Below are positions 58,357-64,000 of a stretch of DNA of 64,000 nucleotides, piece after piece; positions within the stretch are counted from its first letter, which is position 1; each line of letters opens with the position of its first letter. This DNA comes from Clonostachys chloroleuca (lineage: Eukaryota > Ascomycota > Sordariomycetes > Hypocreales > Bionectriaceae): assembly GCA_037952775.1 (NCBI GenBank), contig JBANAY010000003.1, forward strand, positions 22,878,001-22,942,000. Direction: 5' to 3'. The notes beneath the pieces were generated by a model, which was not told the DNA's origin, searched no databases, and saw only the letters and a list, made by a program, of their open reading frames with translations. A program made the position numbers and the translations under genes.

Positions 58357-60032
58357 CTATAACTTGACCGGCTTTAATTTACATAGTAGTGGCTTCTTCT
58401 CCCACAGCACGAAAACCTTCTGATCTGACCAGCCCTTGCTCTCCTCACAGAGCTCTATATCAAAGTTGTAAAGCAATTGAGCCAGCAACAACCTCATCTC
58501 GTGCCATGCCATACTAAAATCTCATTTAGTTTCGTTGCACAGCATGCGTTCTGTGCAAGAGTAGTTCAACTTACTTTTGGCCAAGACAGTTTCGGGGTCC
58601 AAGGTGGAATGGTTGGAGAGCCTCACGCAGATCGTCTGCGTACTCCTCAGCGCCTAGCCACCGCTCTGGAACAAAATCGTTCGGATTGCGGAAGTTTTTC
58701 GGGCTTCTATATGTTGCCGTGTGGTGAACTGAAATGCTTGTCTATGCGCCGTGTCAGTCTTGAACGCAACCTTCACATGGTCCAATTCTGGGAACACTCT
58801 AGTAACACTTACGCCACTAGGAACAAATCCATCGCAAATGATAGTGCCTTGGTCTGGCGCGACTCGTAATAGCGACGAGGGAACTGGAGGATACATGCGT
58901 AGGCCTTCCTGGATACAGGCATGAAGATACTTTAAACCTGTCAGGCGATCAAATAGCATTTCTTCGGCGCTGTTAAAACCTCCTCGGATCTCTTCTACTA
59001 GTATCCGCATTTTCTCTGGGTGGGTGAGAAGATAGAAGGTCAAACCTGAGAGCAGCGTGGCGGTCGTCTCGGTGCCTGCGAGCATGAACACGTCGGCGTT
59101 ATTGTACATCTCTTGAAGTGAGAGCTTCTTCTCGCCTTCGTCGGTCACAACCAGATTCCAGAGGTCGGGCTGTGTGGATCCCCGGGCTAGACGCTGGTCG
59201 ACACGGCTAATTGTGTGTTGCGCGTGCGATCGACGCATCTCCTGGAGCTTCTTCGGTGCCAGAAATTTCAAAAAATAGCCCAAGAGCGGGTAGTAGTGTC
59301 CCATCTGCACAACTGGACCGGCCTTGATTGCTTGGAAGATGTTTGCAACCCACGGTGAGTACTTCGATCCTTCGAGCAGCCCGAGAGGCTCACCAAATGT
59401 CAACTCAGCCATAATATCAAAGGTAGTGAAGTTAAGGATCTTGACCAGATCCTGCTCTGTGGCAGAAAACTCGCGAAGCTTCGATACCATGAGGTCGGCG
59501 TACTTTTGGAATAGAGGTTCCTGCTGCTTGAGGCCGCGATCTGAGAAGGCAAGCGCGAACATTCGTCGCACACGGGCATGATCCTCTTTACTCGCTGTGA
59601 TTAAGGAATGGACACCCGAATCTGGTTGAGGATAGAAGCGTCGGTCCTTTGGATTATCTTGTTTGTCCTTCTTGTGGCCGTAGATATCCTTCCATGCCTG
59701 ACTATCTGTGTAACTCATATCATTGGGGCCATAACGCACTATTGGCCCGTACCGCGAATGCAGCTGGTGCATGTGGTGAACCTGGTTGCCCGTCAAGTTG
59801 GCAATCCAGTATGGAACCCTCGTAAATCTAGACAATAGAGGCCCCGGGTATTTTCGTAACGGATGCAAGAAGAATTCATGTATGACATTTGCTATGATAT
59901 ATGTGACAACCTAGAAGATTGATTGTTAGCGACCTCGCCGCTAGAGTTAGCTGGGAATCATACTCCAGCAAATAGGATATGGGGGAGACCGATACTGCCA
60001 TCGGTCACCCCGTTTAATAATTTAGAGGCCAT
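58357..60032 (-). CDS. Cytochrome P450 monooxygenase
   Basis: A microsomal haem monooxygenase of about 496 aa. Exons 60032-59964, 59910-58813, 58741-58575 and 58513-58357 sum to 497 codons with stop. A short N-terminal membrane helix is split by intron 1 (LPHILFAG / VVTYIIANVI), followed by FLHPLRKYPGP. The I-helix is MLAGTETTATLL (about 300), the ExxR motif is EGLRMYPP, the PERW region is FVPERWLG, and the haem-Cys loop is FHLGPRNCLGQN just before and across intron 3. The long CYP-like open frame fails to include the haem loop unless introns 2 and 3 are removed. It resembles fungal P450s of secondary metabolism or xenobiotic clusters; substrate unknown. No biosynthetic backbone gene is adjacent. 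Confidence 0.9.
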
Positions 60033-61379
60033 TGTAGTTGTGATACAGAGCCGAAGAAGAAGTTGAATATGAGCATAGAAAGTTTCGAATTTAGAGGGAC
60101 AACACGCTAGTTATATACCCACATTGCATAAAGACAAATTGTCAAAGCGTTGCTACTGCTTATGTTTCTCTTCCGGGCTCTGCGGAGGCTGGACACAAAA
60201 CGCATATCCACATGTCCGGCAACTTTCACTCGGCTCGGGACAACTTTCGTGCTCAGCGGAGACTTTTCTACGCTGAACGGCGTCGGCCCTTGACAAACAA
60301 GCAACGATGGGGGGCCGATTGACAAAATTACCCGAAGTATCTTTTAACTTCTATTGCCAGAAAATAAGGATAAACGTAATCTCCCTTACGACATATAGAT
60401 CGTTTGGGAAACACACTCTTCATGCTGCCTAACACGCACCTAAACAAGTCTCCGACAGCTACCCGCATGTCATCTAATGTGATTGGCAGTTATGGCCAGA
60501 ATCAGCTAGGATCATAGAAATATATAGTGTCAGTTCCAGCGGACGATAAGGTCGATCATTACTTACAAAGTTTATCTGTCAAGTCTTATGCCAATTGTAT
60601 GATCCATTCAAGTATGCACATCGTACGGCCACGAGAGACATCACCATATGACCTACATTATATGTGAAAGAGAGCTATGTTTATTATGTTTATGAGCAGC
60701 ACTCCACCCACGCGACAAGTGATCGCTGTAAGCCAGGCCAAGCAGTCAGCGGTTGTGACAATGAAATTGAAAAATCTGTCCTTCGCCATTTACAATCGAT
60801 CGCTACGAGGCAGACCTGTTTTTTCTCGGTTTGCGACGAGCGATGGATGTGTGGCCGACCTTGCTGTCTGTACCTAGGCTAGACCTGCCTATTTTTAAGA
60901 GAACAGGCTGCAATTTTTGGAGGCTATAATTCTGGCCATGACACAGTCGCCCAGGCTTTATTATTATACGCCTAACATCATCTTCCAGGCTAACCGAGAT
61001 TTATTATATAACAAGAGCGAACATAGCGTTGTCAGAATGTTACGCTCATGGCATGACACCACAAGGGAATATTGCCACTACAGTCCAGTCATATTAAATA
61101 ATAAAAAACGCTGCGCGACTAATAGGTGCTGATTGATGATTCTCGGTTAAAGCAACTTACCAAAATGCATTTGAGGGCTATTCACGTGATAGTCACCTGA
61201 GTGTTTACTCTATCACGTGGTTGGCTGCTGCGGTCATCATGTCAAGTCCAGGTGCATTTTCCTAGACTGGACGCGTATTTACAACTTGATTGACTTCGCC
61301 ACCAAAGTATTTCATCGGCTCGGCTTAAAGATTAGTAGAAGGAACTTCTGTAGCGCCGACTATACCGTCTTGCCTCGGG
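60033..61379. other. Intergenic; promoter of P450 and of UBL gene
   Basis: No gene is supported. The only strong element is the CACGTG inverted repeat at 61183-61219, listed separately. Confidence 0.45.
61183..61219. promoter_or_regulatory. Inverted repeat of CACGTGATAG
   Basis: CACGTGATAG (61183-61192) and its exact reverse complement CTATCACGTG (61210-61219) are separated by 17 bases, about 160 bp upstream of the gene at 61380. Each arm contains a palindromic E-box CACGTG with an adjacent GATA core, so a bHLH factor and possibly a GATA factor could bind. Binding is inferred. Confidence 0.55.
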
Positions 61380-62721
61380 ATGGCGTCTGCCATTAAATTT
61401 GGAGGTCTCGGCGCCACTCGCGCTGACGCAACAACTATCAGATCAAAGCTAGATGGCTTCGAAGAATTTCTGGTCCGCATTGCCAAAAAGGGTGATGATT
61501 GCGAGCAATGTATCGCGAGGCAAGATCCACAGCTTCACCTGATCAGTAAAACGACACAGGACATATATGGGCAGACTGCTGGTATCGTTACGGGGATCTG
61601 CGAGATTAAGCATAATCTCGACCGAATCATTGCTGATCGGCACTACCATGCGTCTAATGCCGGCTTTTTAAATGGCCCAGATCCAACTCTTGGTAAACCA
61701 GTGCTATTTGAAGATTCATTTGGGACTGTGCTTGAACTCCCAACGGAATGGATTCATTCTTGGCAGGTAAGTGGATATGCTACTACCTATCGTGTTCATA
61801 GTCTGGTCAAAAATGTATTCTGATCTCTGACCAAGGATATAGTTCTTCCAGCAGCTACTTCAACATCATTTCGAAGAGCCTAAGGGGCACAGGATGGTTA
61901 TCCAAGGAAAGTATGCTCTTGAGGAGAACATTACGGGCAACGACTTGAATCAGTCACTACCGCCTAAGGCATCTTTTCGAAGGGGTATGAAGATCAACAT
62001 GAGTATGATATTCACTCGAGACCAAATGACGCCAGGAGTGTGTCCACGCTGTGGAATTGACAATAATGCACCGGAGAATACGAACGTAAAATGGTAAGTC
62101 TGAGCTCGTTCTTCATCGGATAACTAACTGAATAATTTCTTTTTTAGTCAAACCGATGGTTGTGGTATGTGGTTCCGTATCTCTAGGCCTGTTGCTGTGA
62201 CTGCGGTTGAGGGTCGTCAACCTCCACCTTTAAGTACTCGCAATCTCAGCCAAGAGGAATTTGACGAGCTGTATGGGACTGCGAATCAAATAAAAGAAGA
62301 TCCTGCCGATTTCCAGCGGGTACGTCTGCTGGCAGTCGAAGCTGAAGGGGTTTCTATCCGCAAGGGAGATGCTACCTTTGATCATGAAACTATGAATGAA
62401 CCAGCGCAGGAAAATCGAGTAAAAGAAAACAGACATCAGAATATCCAGGATTCTCGCTCTTCACAGCCCCGATACAGTTTTCTGATTAGCGCAGTGGTAT
62501 GGTTCTTTTCCCGGCAGTCGGATCTAGACACAATGGCTCGAGACCTTCCATCTTACTCCTTCCCCAGACTGAGAAGGAAGATGGGGTTTTCTGACACCCA
62601 AGGTATTCCTTTAGGAATCAAGTCACTAGGACCCGTTGTCGTATTTACCCCTCGTTCACCACGGTCAGGTTTATCAAACCCAAGGCGATCCGACCGGTTC
62701 GTCGTGTCTACGCGATTTTAG
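61380..62721 (+). CDS. Ubiquitin-like-domain protein with zinc ribbon
   Basis: A protein of about 403 aa in three exons (61380-61766, 61843-62093, 62148-62721); phases close. After an N-terminal helical region (residues 1-85), LFEDSFGTVLELPTEW begins a fold that I recognise from fungal ubiquitin-like domain proteins, ending ASFRRGMKINMSMIF. A CPRCGIDN...CQTDGCGMWFRI zinc ribbon follows, formed across intron 2. The C-terminal 170 residues are polar and lack a fold I can name. Such proteins are numerous and uncharacterised in filamentous fungi. An inverted CACGTG repeat lies in the promoter. Confidence 0.75.
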
Positions 62722-62989
62722 CCCCGTCGATAGTGAAGGATGTTGAGAAAATCATCCTCTCTCCATCGTACACTTGAAACCATAATTCAGCTTTTACTTC
62801 AACCTGGGCACTTTGATTAAATAGACCTTGACATAAGACATAGGTATGAGGCGTCAGAAACACAAGCTGTTTAAGCCTTAGTACTCAAGATGGCTATCAC
62901 ATCAAGTGGAAAATTACATGAAATATAACCAGGATTGATTTTAGACAGCAATGCATGTAGAGTGAGAAGTGCCGAAACTATCGCCACAA

Positions 62990-64000
62990 CTAAAGTCTGG
63001 CCAAAGGGCCGTCAAATCGAACAGCGCCGATAGACGCAATAGAAATATCAGCAATGGTATTACAGCCCGTCAGCTGCATACATCGTTTAAATTCCTCGTA
63101 AAGAATGTCCAAAGTTTTAGTCACGCCAGCTTCTCCATTGTACTGAACGCATAATTTAGAACGAGTTAGATCTGAGAATAGAAAAGAGCACTTACCGCCA
63201 GACCCCAGATCATCGGTCGTCCAATCCACACACACTGGGCGCCAAGAGCCAACGCCTTGAAAATATCGGTCCCAGTCCTGATGCCGCCATCGACATGAAT
63301 TCGAATCTTGCCGTTAGCTGCTTTGGCGCACTCTAGCAGGACGTCGGCAGTTGCGGGCGTTTCGTCCAGCTGTCTGCCACCATGATTGCTCACAATGATA
63401 CCATCGCAGCTGTACTGTACAGCGAGATGCACATCTTCAGCAGTCAGGACTCCCTTTATCCAGATCTCCATCTTGCTGTGCTTGCGAAGCCATGGTATCT
63501 CTTTCTCCCATGAATGCGAGTCAGAATTGAACGCGGTAAACCCGTCGTCATGAGTTTGCGAACGGATCATTTCGGACGTCTTCTCTAGCATAGGCAGATT
63601 CAAGCCATCCGGCGTCCGAAAGTCATTGTGGACCTCGTTGTATCTGACTCCAAGTACAGGGCTATCGGCTGTCAAGAATATCGCTTTGCAGCCAGCTGCC
63701 TCGGCACGATGGATGATACGCAGCTGCATCTCCTTGTCTCGCATTGTGTATAGCTGTATGGCGTTCGTCAAGGGTCCGATAGCAAGGCCTGCTGCGCGAA
63801 TGTCCTCTACCGAGTGGTTCGCAAACGAGGAGATGCCCATGTGAACACGGCGCTTGGCACAGGCACGCGCTGTGGCCAGTTCCCCATTTGGGTGAGCCAT
63901 GGCTTGCAGACCGGCGGGAGACACACATAGAGGGAAGTCTATCTTCTCGCCCAACACAGTAGTCGATGGATCTACCTTGGACACATCAACTAGGACTCGC
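62990..64000 (-). CDS. FMN-dependent alpha-hydroxyacid dehydrogenase (partial)
   Basis: A glycolate oxidase / L-lactate dehydrogenase-type TIM-barrel enzyme. The 5' part lies beyond 64000; the window begins in RVLVDVSKVDPST. Exons are 64000-63196 and 63142-62990 with a 53-bp intron. Family motifs are LCVSPAGLQAMAHP, ISSFANHSVEDI, AIFLTADSPVLG, WIKGVLTAEDV, the catalytic-base region SNHGGRQLDETP and the FMN-binding HVDGGIRTGTDI with LGAQCVWIGRP. No cytochrome b5 domain is visible in the part present. It oxidises 2-hydroxy acids to keto acids. The stop is at 62990. Confidence 0.85.

Noticed and set aside
1..64000. CRISPR array, rRNA genes, retrotransposon with reverse transcriptase
   Set aside because: Looked for and not seen; the only mobile element I can support is the MITE.

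Overview
The window is nuclear DNA of a filamentous ascomycete (Pezizomycotina). The genes are broken by many short GT-AG introns, mostly 48-90 bp with CTAAC- or TTGAC-like branch sites. The families are typical of that group: three Zn2Cys6 regulators, MFS and ABC transporters, FAD monooxygenases, a cytochrome P450, and HET and NACHT proteins. I cannot name the species. No polyketide or non-ribosomal peptide synthase is present. Exon coordinates below come from reading frame, splice consensus and recalled family motifs, not from alignments.

Layout. 0.9-17.3 kb is a catabolic or accessory region. It holds a Zn2Cys6 factor, a cytosolic GH5 hydrolase divergent from a sugar transporter, a FAD monooxygenase divergent from a Dal5-type permease, a 300-bp MITE, a Baeyer-Villiger monooxygenase and a second Zn2Cys6 factor. 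17.4-21.5 kb is a full-size ABCB exporter with an apparent 1-nt frameshift. 22-32 kb is gene-poor: a membrane protein with conflicting frames, a glycine-zipper protein, a hotdog thioesterase, a hypothetical acidic protein and a possible 69-aa protein. 32.7-48.8 kb resembles a fungal self/non-self or stress island: a membrane-anchored kinase, two tRNA-Gly genes, a CorA-like membrane protein, a SNF2/RING helicase, a NACHT protein with a zinc-finger tail, and a frameshifted HET gene. 49.6-53.3 kb holds two decayed metabolic genes, an MFS transporter and a zinc alcohol dehydrogenase. 53.9-64 kb holds a third Zn2Cys6 factor, a LamB/YcsF (5-oxoprolinase subunit A) gene without a visible 5' end, a P450, a UBL/zinc-ribbon protein, and an FMN-dependent alpha-hydroxyacid dehydrogenase that runs off the window.

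Main discovery. At 35188-35314 and 35424-35549 there are two tandem tRNA-Gly(UCC) genes. Each is interrupted in the D-loop, not at the canonical 37/38 site, by a 54-55 nt insert that looks like a spliceosomal intron (GTRAGT, CATTAAC, CAG). Removing the inserts gives a 72-nt cloverleaf in each case. The two inserts are related to each other.

Several otherwise good genes carry single-base frame conflicts at or beside short homopolymers (about 11016, 20398, 24124 and 48506). This is either real decay or a base-calling problem in the assembly, and it should be settled before those genes are called pseudogenes.
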